Positions 8,318 through 16,238 of a stretch of 64,000 bases of DNA are shown one piece after another. The notes beneath the pieces were generated by a model. The model ran no database searches. It was not told where the DNA came from and worked only from the letters and a program-made list of their open reading frames with translations. A program made the translations under genes and the position numbers. The first letter of the stretch is position 1. The number at the start of each line of letters is the position of its first letter. The DNA is from PALSA-612 sp963773055 (GTDB taxonomy: Bacteria; Actinomycetota; Thermoleophilia; Gaiellales; Gaiellaceae). The stretch is taken from assembly GCA_963773055.1 (NCBI GenBank), contig CAVYZL010000006.1:558001-622000 (forward strand). Direction: 5' to 3'.

Positions 8318-10174
8318 ATGGAGTGGTCACTCTCCCGCTGCGACCCCGCCGAGGCGCGTGCCCTCGCTGCAGCGCTCGGCGTTTGCGAGACGACGGCGCG
8401 TGTTCTCGTGCGTCGCGGCTACGGCGATGTGTCCGCGGCGGATGCGTTTCTCGCCGGTGCGATGCCGGCGCACGACGCCAACGGGCTCGGGGATGTCGAG
8501 AAAGCGTGCCAACTTCTCCACAAAGCAATTCGCGAGGGCACCCGGATCTGCGTCCACGGCGATTACGACGTCGACGGCATCTGCGCAACCGCGCTTGCAG
8601 TCACCTGCCTGCGCGATCTCGGCGCCGACGTCGGCTGGCACCTGCCGAGCCGCTTCGAAGAGGGCTACGGGCTGGCCGGGGAGACGCTCGTCCGCCTCTC
8701 GGAAGAGGGGTACGGCCTCGTGCTGACCGTCGACTGCGGAATCACGGCCGTCGAGGAGGTCGCAGAGGCTCGTCGACTCGGGCTCGAGATCATCGTCACG
8801 GATCACCACCGCCCGGCGGAGACGCTTCCGGACTGTCCGATCGTCGCCACGCGCCCTTCGGAGTACCCCTTCCCCGAGCTCTGCGGCACGGGCGTCGTCT
8901 TCAAGCTGCTCCAGGTGCTCGCGCAGGACGATCTCGATCGCCACCTCGACCTCGTCGCGCTCGCGACGATCGCGGACGTCGTGCCGCTCGTCGACGAGAA
9001 CCGCGCGTTCGCGATCTCCGGCCTCCGGGAGCTCGCACGGACACGGAGCCCCGGTCTACGAGCGCTCATGAGCACCGCGAGCGTTGACCCGGCGGTCGTC
9101 GACGAGAGTGCGGTCGGCTTCCGGCTCGCGCCCCGGATCAATGCCGCCGGCCGTCTATGCCGGCCCGAGGCGGCGCTCGAGCTGCTGCTAGCGGACGATG
9201 AGGCGACCGCCACCCGGCTCGCGGGCCAGCTCGAGGCGCTCAACCGCGATCGGCGTTCGGTCGAGGAGCGCATCGTGCGCGAGGCGGTCGCGCAGGTCGA
9301 CTCCTGGCCCGAGTCACGCCGCCGTGCGCGCGGCTACGTGCTCGCCGACGAGGGGTGGCACGAGGGCGTGATCGGCATCGTCGCCTCGCGGCTCGTCGAA
9401 CGATACGGCCGGCCGGTGGTGATGATTGCCGGCACGGACGGCGAGTGGAAAGGATCGGGACGCTCGCTACCTGTGTACGACCTCCACGCCGGGCTGGCGG
9501 CGTGCGCCGACCATCTCGAGCGATTCGGTGGCCATCGGGCGGCGGCGGGCCTCGCGGTGCGGCCCGAGGCGGTCGATGCGTTCGCGGAGGCCTTTGCGGC
9601 GCACGCGGGCGCGCACCTCACAGACGACGACCTGCGGCCCGTGACGCGGATCGACGCGGCTGTGCCCGGATCGGCGCTGACGCTGGAGCTGGCCGAAGAG
9701 CTACGACGTCTTGCGCCATTCGGCCTCGGCAACCCCGGTGTCACGCTGCTCCTGCCGGGCGCCGAGCTCGTGGGCGTGCAGACCGTCGGAGACGGTAAGC
9801 ACGTCAGGTTCCAGGTTCGCGACCGCGAGCGGCCCGCCGGCAGCGCGATCGCCTTCGGGTTCGGCGGGCAGCTCGACAGCCTCCAGCGCGAGACGACGTT
9901 CGATCTCGCCTTCCGCCTGCAGGAGAACCGCTGGAACGGCACCGTCTCGCCGCAGCTCGTGGTGCGGCGAATCCTCGAGGGAGAGCCGCGCTACCACGAG
10001 CTGCGCAGCTGGCTGCTCGAGGAGTGGGCTCGAGGCGAAGACGTCTGGAGCCCGGAGGCTCGGGCGATCTTCGGCGAGCTCGCGCTCGACGGGAACGAGC
10101 CAACGAGCCTCTACGAATCCGAGACGTTCCGGGCGCTCCTCGCCGAAGGCGAGAGCCTCGCCCGAGCGGCCTGA
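8318..10174 (+). CDS. recJ: Single-stranded-DNA-specific 5'-3' exonuclease RecJ
   Basis: The 618-residue protein has the DHH phosphoesterase core: motif I HGDYDVDGICAT, motif II LTVDCGIT, and the DHH motif TDHHRPAE. The DHHA1 domain follows with GSGRS and GGHRAAAG, then a C-terminal OB-like domain. RecJ degrades single-stranded DNA in recombination and mismatch repair. I prefer the ATG at 8318 over the GTG at 8309 because the -10 hexamer would otherwise lie inside the gene. A hairpin directly follows the stop. Confidence 0.95.
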   Translation: MEWSLSRCDPAEARALAAALGVCETTARVLVRRGYGDVSAADAFLAGAMPAHDANGLGDVEKACQLLHKAIREGTRICVHGDYDVDGICATALAVTCLRDLGADVGWHLPSRFEEGYGLAGETLVRLSEEGYGLVLTVDCGITAVEEVAEARRLGLEIIVTDHHRPAETLPDCPIVATRPSEYPFPELCGTGVVFKLLQVLAQDDLDRHLDLVALATIADVVPLVDENRAFAISGLRELARTRSPGLRALMSTASVDPAVVDESAVGFRLAPRINAAGRLCRPEAALELLLADDEATATRLAGQLEALNRDRRSVEERIVREAVAQVDSWPESRRRARGYVLADEGWHEGVIGIVASRLVERYGRPVVMIAGTDGEWKGSGRSLPVYDLHAGLAACADHLERFGGHRAAAGLAVRPEAVDAFAEAFAAHAGAHLTDDDLRPVTRIDAAVPGSALTLELAEELRRLAPFGLGNPGVTLLLPGAELVGVQTVGDGKHVRFQVRDRERPAGSAIAFGFGGQLDSLQRETTFDLAFRLQENRWNGTVSPQLVVRRILEGEPRYHELRSWLLEEWARGEDVWSPEARAIFGELALDGNEPTSLYESETFRALLAEGESLARAA

Positions 10175-10179
10175 CAGCT

Positions 10180-10202
10180 GCGCTCCTACGACTGAGGAGC
10201 GC
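10180..10202. terminator. Hairpin after recJ
   Basis: Perfect 8-bp stem GCGCTCCT/AGGAGCGC with a 7-nt loop, 6 bases after the recJ stop. It also covers the stop of a possible minus-strand small gene, so it may work in both directions. Confidence 0.6.
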
Positions 10203-10332
10203 CGAGCGAGCGCTGCGGGCGCGCGTCGATCTCTGTCAGGAGCCTGATCAGCTCGCGAAGCGCCCGGCGACGCCGGCGGTGTTGCTGAAGTCGTTCGAGC
10301 AAGGGCTTCACGTTCGTCGGTGCCTCCGACAT
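10186..10332 (-). CDS. Possible 48-residue basic helical protein
   Basis: This short frame lies in the 230-bp gap between recJ and rel. It reads MSEAPTNVKPLLERL followed by an arginine-rich helix (HRRRRRALRELIRLLTEID). The composition is plausible for a small nucleic-acid-binding protein and the codons keep the local GC bias. The only SD-like bases (GAGAGGA) touch the ATG, with no spacer, and there is no -10 hexamer at the leaderless position. It could equally be unused antisense sequence of the rel leader. Confidence 0.3.
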   Translation of the reverse strand: MSEAPTNVKPLLERLQQHRRRRRALRELIRLLTEIDARPQRSLGAPQS

Positions 10333-10362
10333 TCCTCTCGGACGGGGGCGCCGGCGGCACGA

Positions 10363-10378
10363 GCCCTCACGTGAGGGC
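10363..10378. promoter_or_regulatory. 16-bp perfect palindrome upstream of the rel promoter
   Basis: GCCCTCAC followed directly by its complement GTGAGGGC. Its centre lies about 22 bases before the TACACT hexamer of rel, over the expected -35 region, as an operator would. No cognate regulator can be named. Confidence 0.55.
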
Positions 10379-10392
10379 AAAAGCGCGCCGAC

Positions 10393-10398
10393 TACACT
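10393..10398 (+). promoter_or_regulatory. Leaderless -10 hexamer of rel
   Basis: TACACT lies 6 nt before the ATG at 10405. Confidence 0.65.
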
Positions 10399-10404
10399 TG
10401 GAGC

Positions 10405-12606
10405 ATGGCCGTCGTCGAGGCCCAAGAGCAGCATCAGCACCTCGTCGAGGAGCTGATCGCCGACGTCGAGGCGTACAAGCCGGACGTCGACCGCGAGCTG
10501 CTCCGCCGGGCGTTCGCGTTCGCGGAGCGGGCCCACGGGGGCCAGATGCGGCGCTCGGGGGACGAGTTCATCCACCACCCCTGGGGCGCGGCCAAGATCC
10601 TCGCAACGCTCCATCTCGACGAGCAGACGCTCGCGGCCGCGCTGCTTCACGACGTCGTCGAGGACACGGACACCGAGCTTTCAGACGTCAAGAGCGAGTT
10701 CGGCGACGACGTCGCGCGGCTCGTCGAGGGCGTCACGAAACTGACGCGGATCCAGTTCGCGAGCCGCGAGCAGGCCGAGGTCGAGAACTACCGCAAGATG
10801 ATCGTGGCGATGGCGCAGGACCCGCGGGTGATCCTGATCAAGCTCGCCGACCGGCTCCACAACATGCGGACGATCGAGTACCTCGGCCGCCAGAAGCAGA
10901 TCCAGAAGGCGAAGGAGACGCTCGAGATCTACGCGCCGATCGCACACCGGCTCGGCATCCACGCGATCAAGTGGGAGCTCGAGGATCTCGCCTTCGAGCG
11001 CCTTCACCCGCGGAAGTACGCCGAGATCGAGGCGATGGTGGCGGAGCGCCGGGGCGACCGCGAGGACGACGTGAAGAGCGCGGCGCGGCTGCTGCAGCGC
11101 GAGCTCGACAAGTCGGACATCCCCGCAGAGATCTCTGGCCGCCCGAAGCACTTCTACTCGATCTACGACAAGATGGTTCGGAAGGGTCGCGAGTTCAACG
11201 AGATCTACGACCTGACCGCGATGCGCGTGATCGTCGAGCGCGCTGCGGACGAGGGAACGCGCGACTGCTACGGCGCGCTCGGGCTCATCCACTCGCTCTG
11301 GAAGCCGATGCCCGGCCGGTTCAAGGACTTCATCGCGATGCCCAAGCTGAACCGCTACCGGGCGCTGCACACGACGGTGATCGGGCCCGAAGGGAAGCCG
11401 CTCGAAATCCAGATCCGTACACGCGAGATGCACCGCGAGGCCGAGTTCGGAATCGCGGCGCACTGGGTGTACAAGCGAGGGAAGCGCGGGCGCGGCGACG
11501 AGGAGTGGACGGCGTGGATGCGACAGCTGATCGACTGGAACGCAGAGGAGTCCGATCCGCGCGAGTTCATGAAGACGTTCCGCAAGGACTTCTTCTCCGA
11601 AGAGGTCTACGTCTTCACACCGAAGGGCGAGGTGAAGACGCTGCCCTCCGGCTCGACGCCGATCGACTTCGCGTACGCGATCCACACCGACATCGGCCAC
11701 CGCACGGTGGGCGCGAAGGTGAACGGGCGGATCGTCCCGCTCCACTACCACCTGAGAAGCGGCGACTTCGTGGAGATCCTGACGGCGAAGACCGGCCGCG
11801 GGCCGTCCCGTGACTGGCTGTCGCTCGCGGCGTCCTCCCGCGCGCGCAACAAGATCCGCCAGTGGTTCTCGCGTGAGACGCGCGAGGAGACCGAGCAGCG
11901 CGGCCGCGAGGCGCTCGAGCAGGCGCTCCGCGCGCAGAAGCTTCCGTACAAGAAGCTCCAGGGCTCCGCAGTGCTCGCCCAGGTGATCCGAGAGACGGGC
12001 TTCAAGAAGGCGGAGGACTTCTACATCGCGCTCGGCTCCGGCAAGCTCCAGCCCACACAGATCGTCCGCAAGGTGATCCAGCGCCTGAAGACCGAGGAGG
12101 TCGCGGAGGAGGAGACGGTCTCGCTAAAGCCGACGCGCGAGCGACCGTCGTCGAATCAAAGCCTCGGGGTCAAGGTGTCCGGCGTCGAGGACGTCCTCGT
12201 TCGCCTTGCGAAGTGCTGCACGCCGGTGCCCGGCGACGAGATCCTCGGCTACATCTCGCTCGGACGCGGGATCACGATCCACCGCGAGGACTGCCCGAAC
12301 GTCAAGGCGCTGCGTCGGAACCCGGAGCGGCTGACGCCCGTGTCGTGGGACGGTGACGCCTCGCGTAGCTTCCGCGTTCAGGTCGCCGTCGACTCGTGGG
12401 ACCGACCGCGGCTGCTAGAGGACGTCGCCCGCACGTTCGCCGAGCACGGCGCCAACATCGTCGCGTACGGCGGCGTGGTCGAGGATCAGATGGCGCGGAA
12501 CCGCTACACGGCCGAGCTCGGCGACGTGAAGTCCCTGCGCGGGCTGCTCAACGGCCTGCGACAGATAGATGGCGTCTTCGACGCGTACCGCGTGACTCCG
12601 CAGTAG
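10405..12606 (+). CDS. rel: Bifunctional (p)ppGpp synthetase/hydrolase (Rel)
   Basis: The protein has 733 residues. The HD hydrolase domain is intact (AFAERAHGGQMRRSG, LLHDVVEDTD). The synthetase domain has the family motifs (YDLTAMRVIV, NRYRALHTTV, EIQIRTREMH). A TGS domain (VYVFTPKGEVKTLPSGSTPIDFAY region), a zinc-finger/helical part (KCCTPVPGDEILGY) and a C-terminal ACT domain follow. It makes and degrades the alarmone (p)ppGpp in response to starvation. Both catalytic halves look active. The start is fixed by TACACT at 6-nt spacing, and a perfect palindrome lies just upstream. Confidence 0.97.
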   Translation: MAVVEAQEQHQHLVEELIADVEAYKPDVDRELLRRAFAFAERAHGGQMRRSGDEFIHHPWGAAKILATLHLDEQTLAAALLHDVVEDTDTELSDVKSEFGDDVARLVEGVTKLTRIQFASREQAEVENYRKMIVAMAQDPRVILIKLADRLHNMRTIEYLGRQKQIQKAKETLEIYAPIAHRLGIHAIKWELEDLAFERLHPRKYAEIEAMVAERRGDREDDVKSAARLLQRELDKSDIPAEISGRPKHFYSIYDKMVRKGREFNEIYDLTAMRVIVERAADEGTRDCYGALGLIHSLWKPMPGRFKDFIAMPKLNRYRALHTTVIGPEGKPLEIQIRTREMHREAEFGIAAHWVYKRGKRGRGDEEWTAWMRQLIDWNAEESDPREFMKTFRKDFFSEEVYVFTPKGEVKTLPSGSTPIDFAYAIHTDIGHRTVGAKVNGRIVPLHYHLRSGDFVEILTAKTGRGPSRDWLSLAASSRARNKIRQWFSRETREETEQRGREALEQALRAQKLPYKKLQGSAVLAQVIRETGFKKAEDFYIALGSGKLQPTQIVRKVIQRLKTEEVAEEETVSLKPTRERPSSNQSLGVKVSGVEDVLVRLAKCCTPVPGDEILGYISLGRGITIHREDCPNVKALRRNPERLTPVSWDGDASRSFRVQVAVDSWDRPRLLEDVARTFAEHGANIVAYGGVVEDQMARNRYTAELGDVKSLRGLLNGLRQIDGVFDAYRVTPQ

Positions 12607-12613
12607 CCCGCGC

Positions 12614-13354
12614 GTGGACCCGAACCGCGCGACGATCTTCGGCACTGTCGCCGAGCAGTACGAGCGCGCGCGGCCCGACTACCCGGAGGAGGCGGTCGCG
12701 TGGCTCGCTTCCGAGCTGCGGATCGGGCCCGACAGCGACGTTCTCGACCTCGCCGCCGGCACGGGCAAGCTGACGCGGCAGCTCGCGCGGCTCGGCGCGC
12801 GCCTGATCGCCGTCGAGCCCGATGACGCGATGCGAGCCGAGCTCCGGCGGATCCTGCCCACGGTCGACGCGCGTGCGGGAACGGCCGAGGCGATCCCGCT
12901 CGCGGACGCGAGCGTCGACGCGATCACCTGCGCCCAGGCCTTCCACTGGTTCGACGCGGAGGCTGCGCTTCGAGAGCTGTGGCGCGTGCTCAAGCCGGGA
13001 GGCGGCGCCGGTCTCGTCTGGAATCTCCGCGACGACTCCGACCCGTTCAACGCGGCGCTGACGGCGATCGTCGGCGAGAGCGACCGGGGCTGGAACGTCG
13101 AGCGCTTCTTCCTCGACGCGCTCGGCGGTTCGGCTCTCTTCGGCGACGTCGCGCGGTACGCGTGCTCCTACGTGCAGCTGCTGCCGCGCTCGGAGCTCGT
13201 CGCCCGCGTCGCTTCGATGAGCGCCGTGGCCACGCTCGGGAAGGAGGAGCGCAACGCCGTCTACGCGCGGGTCGAAGCGTTCGCCGAGACGGCCTCCGAC
13301 CCGCTCCGCATCGCCTACGTGACCGAGGCGTACGCGTTCCACCGCGTCGGCTGA
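12614..13354 (+). CDS. SAM-dependent class I methyltransferase
   Basis: The 246-residue protein has the methyltransferase motif I VLDLAAGTGKLT, an acidic end of strand 2 (AVEPDD), motif II AITCAQAFHWF and a post-motif LKPGGGAGLVW. It belongs to the Methyltransf_11 group. The substrate is unknown. The GTG start lies 7 bases after the rel stop, so it is probably read through from rel. Confidence 0.88.
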   Translation: MDPNRATIFGTVAEQYERARPDYPEEAVAWLASELRIGPDSDVLDLAAGTGKLTRQLARLGARLIAVEPDDAMRAELRRILPTVDARAGTAEAIPLADASVDAITCAQAFHWFDAEAALRELWRVLKPGGGAGLVWNLRDDSDPFNAALTAIVGESDRGWNVERFFLDALGGSALFGDVARYACSYVQLLPRSELVARVASMSAVATLGKEERNAVYARVEAFAETASDPLRIAYVTEAYAFHRVG

Positions 13355-13360
13355 GAATCC

Positions 13361-13409
13361 CTCGAACGGGGGATCGAGCCGGGTGAGGCCCGTGGGTACC
13401 CCGTTCGAG
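13361..13409. terminator. Long inverted repeat between convergent genes
   Basis: CTCGAACGGGG at 13361-13371 and its perfect complement at 13399-13409 flank a 27-base insert that itself contains CGGG/CCCG. It separates the methyltransferase (+) from the thioesterase (-) and probably ends both transcripts. The rest of the gap to 13466 shows nothing recognisable. Confidence 0.55.
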
Positions 13410-13466
13410 TGGTGGCGCGTCGGAGGTGCCGCTTTCCAGGCACGTTAGCGGCGAACGGGGGAGGGC

Positions 13467-13925
13467 TCACTCCTCGAGGTCGGCGCCCTCGAACGCCCGG
13501 ATCGGCTCGCGGAAGTGCTCGGGAACCTCTGTCGCTGTGTGGGTGGCGATCTCGACGAGCACGAGCGTCTGGTGCGCGATCACCATCCGCCGGTCGTCCT
13601 CCATCCCGTACGCCGCGCATTCGTACGTCACGCTCGTCCGACCGATACGCGCGACACGGATGAACGTCTCGACCAGGTCGTCGAAGCGGGCCGGGGCGAG
13701 ATAGTCAAGCGTGCAGGCGCGCATGACGAACTCCCGCTCCTGCCGCTCGGCTCGCATCATCCCCAGATGCCGGTGGTATTCGACCCGCGCGAGGTCGAAG
13801 AATGGGAGATAGCGGCCGTAGTAGACGACGCCCTGGGCGTCCGTGTCCGAGAAGCCCACCCGTTCGATCGCCGAGTACTTGAACGGCGGCTTGCGATCGG
13901 TCACCTGGCCGCGCTCGAGGTCCAC
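13467..13925 (-). CDS. Acyl-CoA thioesterase, hotdog fold (YbgC/4HBT type)
   Basis: The 152-residue protein carries the YbgC-type signature FSDTDAQGVVYYGRYL with the catalytic Asp at residue 29, followed by the central hotdog helix (FFDLARVEYHRHLG). Enzymes of this family hydrolyse acyl-CoA thioesters; chain-length preference cannot be read from sequence. The GTG start has TAGCAT 6 nt upstream. The gene is divergent from the F420-type oxidoreductase. Confidence 0.88.
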   Translation of the reverse strand: MDLERGQVTDRKPPFKYSAIERVGFSDTDAQGVVYYGRYLPFFDLARVEYHRHLGMMRAERQEREFVMRACTLDYLAPARFDDLVETFIRVARIGRTSVTYECAAYGMEDDRRMVIAHQTLVLVEIATHTATEVPEHFREPIRAFEGADLEE

Positions 13926-13931
13926 GCTCCG

Positions 13932-13937
13932 ATGCTA
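13932..13937 (-). promoter_or_regulatory. Leaderless -10 hexamer of the thioesterase
   Basis: TAGCAT on the minus strand, 6 nt before the GTG at 13925. Only 9 bases separate it from the divergent hexamer on the other strand. Confidence 0.6.
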
Positions 13938-13946
13938 ACGGCAGCC

Positions 13947-13952
13947 TAGAGT
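13947..13952 (+). promoter_or_regulatory. Leaderless -10 hexamer of the LLM-class oxidoreductase
   Basis: TAGAGT lies 7 nt before the ATG at 13960 and overlaps the alternative GTG at 13951. Confidence 0.55.
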
Positions 13953-13959
13953 GAGCTCG

Positions 13960-14830
13960 ATGAAGGTGGGCGTGATGTTGCCCGTCGGCGGCATGGACGG
14001 TCCCGACGGCCGGAGCCCGGATTGGGCGGACGTGAGGGCGATCGCGGAAACGGCCGAGCGCCGGGACTTGGACTCGGTCTGGATCGCGGACCACCTCCTG
14101 GCCGAGATGGCGGACGGCTCGGTCCACGGCATGCACGACGCCTGGACGCTCCTGAGCGCGGTCGCTGCGGTCACCACTCGCGTCGAGCTCGGCCCGCTCG
14201 TTCTCTGCACGTCGTTTCGGAGCCCGAGCGTGATCGCCAACATGGCCGCCACGCTGGACCTCGTCTCGGGCGGGCGGTTGATCCTCGGCCTGGGCTGCGG
14301 CTGGCACGAGCCCGAGTACCGGGCGTTCGGGTTCCCCTTCGACCATCGCGTGAGCCGGTTCGCCGAGGCCGTCGAGATCGTCGTTCGGCTCCTCGACGGC
14401 GAAAGCGCTCACGTTCCGCGGTGACTACTACGGGGTCGAGGATGCCGCTCTGGCGCCGGCTCCCGCTCGGCGGATCCCGGTGCTCGTCGCCTCCAAGCAA
14501 GAGCGGATGAACGGACTGACCGCACGGTGGGGAGACATGTGGAACACAGCGTGGTTCCGGCGGCCGGACGATCGATTCGACGAGCGCCGGGCGCTCTTCG
14601 AGCAGGCGCTCGCGGCGCAGGCAAGACCGGCAGAAGACGTCCGGCAGACGGTCGGCATCCTCGTCGAGGAGGAGGACTCAGCCGAGGACATCGCCAGCGC
14701 GCTCGGCGCGTGGCACACGGCGGGCATCGATCACGTGATCGCGAACGTCGAGCCGCTCACCATCCCCTCGGTCGAACGGCTCGCGGCCGGGGCGGAGCTG
14801 TACAGGGGAGCCGTGCCCGCTAGGAGCTGA
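13960..14830 (+). pseudogene. LLM-class F420-dependent oxidoreductase, frameshifted
   Basis: The first part (13960-14424) starts MKVGVMLPVGG and continues through DLDSVWIADHLL and GGRLILGLGCGWHEPEY, the usual luciferase-like TIM-barrel N-terminus. At about 14407 the frame breaks and a premature TGA follows. The rest of the protein (FRGDYYGVEDA through RRIPVLVASKQ to the end at 14830) continues one frame over. Removing one base near 14407 restores a protein of about 290 residues. Both halves keep coding character, so this is either a very recent mutation or a sequencing error. These enzymes move hydride between coenzyme F420 (or FMN) and varied substrates. The 3' end overlaps the stop of the convergent mutase gene. 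Confidence 0.8.
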
Positions 14831-16181
14831 TAACGGCGAGCACCTCATCGCGTTTCTCCTCCATCAGCTCACGCGACCGCGCCTCGAGGTTGAGCCGGAG
14901 CAGCGGCTCCGTGTTCGACGGGCGCACGTTGAAGCGCCAGTCGTCTGAGTCGACCGAGAGACCGTCCAGGTGCGAGACGGCGCCCTCCCGCCCGAAGCGC
15001 TCCTTCAGCTCCTGGAGCTTCACGGGCACGTCCGAGACGGTGGAGTTGATCTCCCCGGTGATGAAGTAGCGCTCGCGGAAGGGGCGAAGGATCTCGGACA
15101 GCTTGGTGTCCCGGCGGGAGACGAGCTCCAGCATGAGCAGGAACGGGATCACGCCCGAGTCGGCCTGGAAGAAGTCGCGGAAGTAGTAGTGGCCCGATAC
15201 CTCGCCGGCGAACGCGGCGTCGTCCTTGCGCATCCGCTGCTTGATGAACGCGTGCCCGACGCGGCTCATCAAGGCGACGCCGCCTGCGCCCATGATCGTC
15301 TCCGGCACCGCCCGGCTCGCCCGCACGTCGTAGATCACCTTCGCGCCCGGCTCCCGCTCGAGCAGCGATGCGGCGAACAGCGCCGTCGCGAAGTCGCCCG
15401 CCACGAACTCCCCCGTGTCGTCGACGAAGAAGCAGCGGTCGCCGTCGCCGTCGAACGCGACGCCGAAATCGGCTCCCTCCGCCAGCGTCTTTTCGACGAT
15501 GAACGCCCGGTTCTCCTCGAGCAGGGGGTTCGGCTCGTGGTTCGGGAAGCTTCCATCCGGCTCGAAGTAACAGGGGACAGCGTCGATCGGTAGCCGCTCG
15601 AGGATCGGCGGGAGCATCGCGCCCGCCATCCCGTTCGCGGCGTCGATCACGACCCGTAGCTGCCGGATGCTCGCAAGATCGACGAACGAGAGCACGCGCT
15701 CGACATACGCGCTCTGGATGTCGCCCCTCGTCACCCGTCCAGCCTGGCCAGGTCCCAGGGACTGTCCCTCGGACCTGGCCAAAATGGCCAGTGCGCGGTC
15801 GCGGATCGCCAAGAGCCCCGAGTCCCCGCCGACGGGCAACGCGCCGCGGCGCACGATCTTCATGCCGATGTACTCGCCGGGGTTGTGTGAGGCGGTGACG
15901 GCGATCCCGCCCTCGAGCTCGAGCTCGCCGACGGCGAAATAGAGCTGTTCGGTGCCGACCATGCCGACGTCGACGACGTCGGCGCCGGCGTCCGCGGCTC
16001 CCGCGATCGCAGCGGCGGCGACGGTCGGCGCCGAAACGCGCATGTCGCGCCCGACCGCGATGCGGCGAGGCTCGAACTCCTCGACGTACGCGCGTCCGAT
16101 CGCGTAGGCCCCGTCCTCGTCGAGCTCCGTCGGATAGATCCCGCGGACGTCGTACGCCTTGAAGACCTTCGGGTCGAGCAC
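14820..16181 (-). CDS. Phosphomannomutase/phosphoglucomutase
   Basis: This alpha-D-phosphohexomutase has all four signature sites: the phosphoserine loop TASHNPGEY, the metal loop DGDGDR, the sugar-binding region AGEVSGHYYFRD and the phosphate loop RPSNTEP. It interconverts hexose 1- and 6-phosphates for cell-wall and polysaccharide precursors. I chose the GTG at 16181 (VLDPKVFKAYDVRG) because TACGAT lies 7 nt upstream; an ATG at 16211 is the alternative. A 37-bp palindrome is inserted in frame and encodes an atypical loop (about SEGQSLGPGQAGRV) between domains 1 and 2. The enzyme may tolerate this extra loop. Confidence 0.93.
   Translation of the reverse strand: MLDPKVFKAYDVRGIYPTELDEDGAYAIGRAYVEEFEPRRIAVGRDMRVSAPTVAAAAIAGAADAGADVVDVGMVGTEQLYFAVGELELEGGIAVTASHNPGEYIGMKIVRRGALPVGGDSGLLAIRDRALAILARSEGQSLGPGQAGRVTRGDIQSAYVERVLSFVDLASIRQLRVVIDAANGMAGAMLPPILERLPIDAVPCYFEPDGSFPNHEPNPLLEENRAFIVEKTLAEGADFGVAFDGDGDRCFFVDDTGEFVAGDFATALFAASLLEREPGAKVIYDVRASRAVPETIMGAGGVALMSRVGHAFIKQRMRKDDAAFAGEVSGHYYFRDFFQADSGVIPFLLMLELVSRRDTKLSEILRPFRERYFITGEINSTVSDVPVKLQELKERFGREGAVSHLDGLSVDSDDWRFNVRPSNTEPLLRLNLEARSRELMEEKRDEVLAVISS
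15745..15781. repeat. 37-bp near-perfect palindrome inserted in the mutase gene
   Basis: The outer arms TGGCCAGGTCC/GGACCTGGCCA are perfect; an inner AGGGAC-T-GTCCCT repeat sits between them with one mismatch pair. A further TGGCCA occurs 3 bases after the right arm. It lies in coding sequence without breaking the frame, like a REP/RPE-type palindromic element. Confidence 0.7.
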
Positions 16182-16188
16182 GAGATGG

Positions 16189-16194
16189 ATCGTA
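16189..16194 (-). promoter_or_regulatory. Leaderless -10 hexamer of the mutase
   Basis: TACGAT on the minus strand, 7 nt before the GTG at 16181. It supports that start over the ATG at 16211. Confidence 0.5.
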
Positions 16195-16226
16195 GTGAGG
16201 AAGCCGATCATGCGTTTCCGCGTTCG

Positions 16227-16232
16227 TACACT
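16227..16232 (+). promoter_or_regulatory. Leaderless -10 hexamer of the cyclase-ATPase gene
   Basis: TACACT lies 6 nt before the GTG at 16239. The surrounding bases (TCGTACACTTACG) are identical to those at yebC. Confidence 0.65.
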
Positions 16233-16238
16233 TACGTG

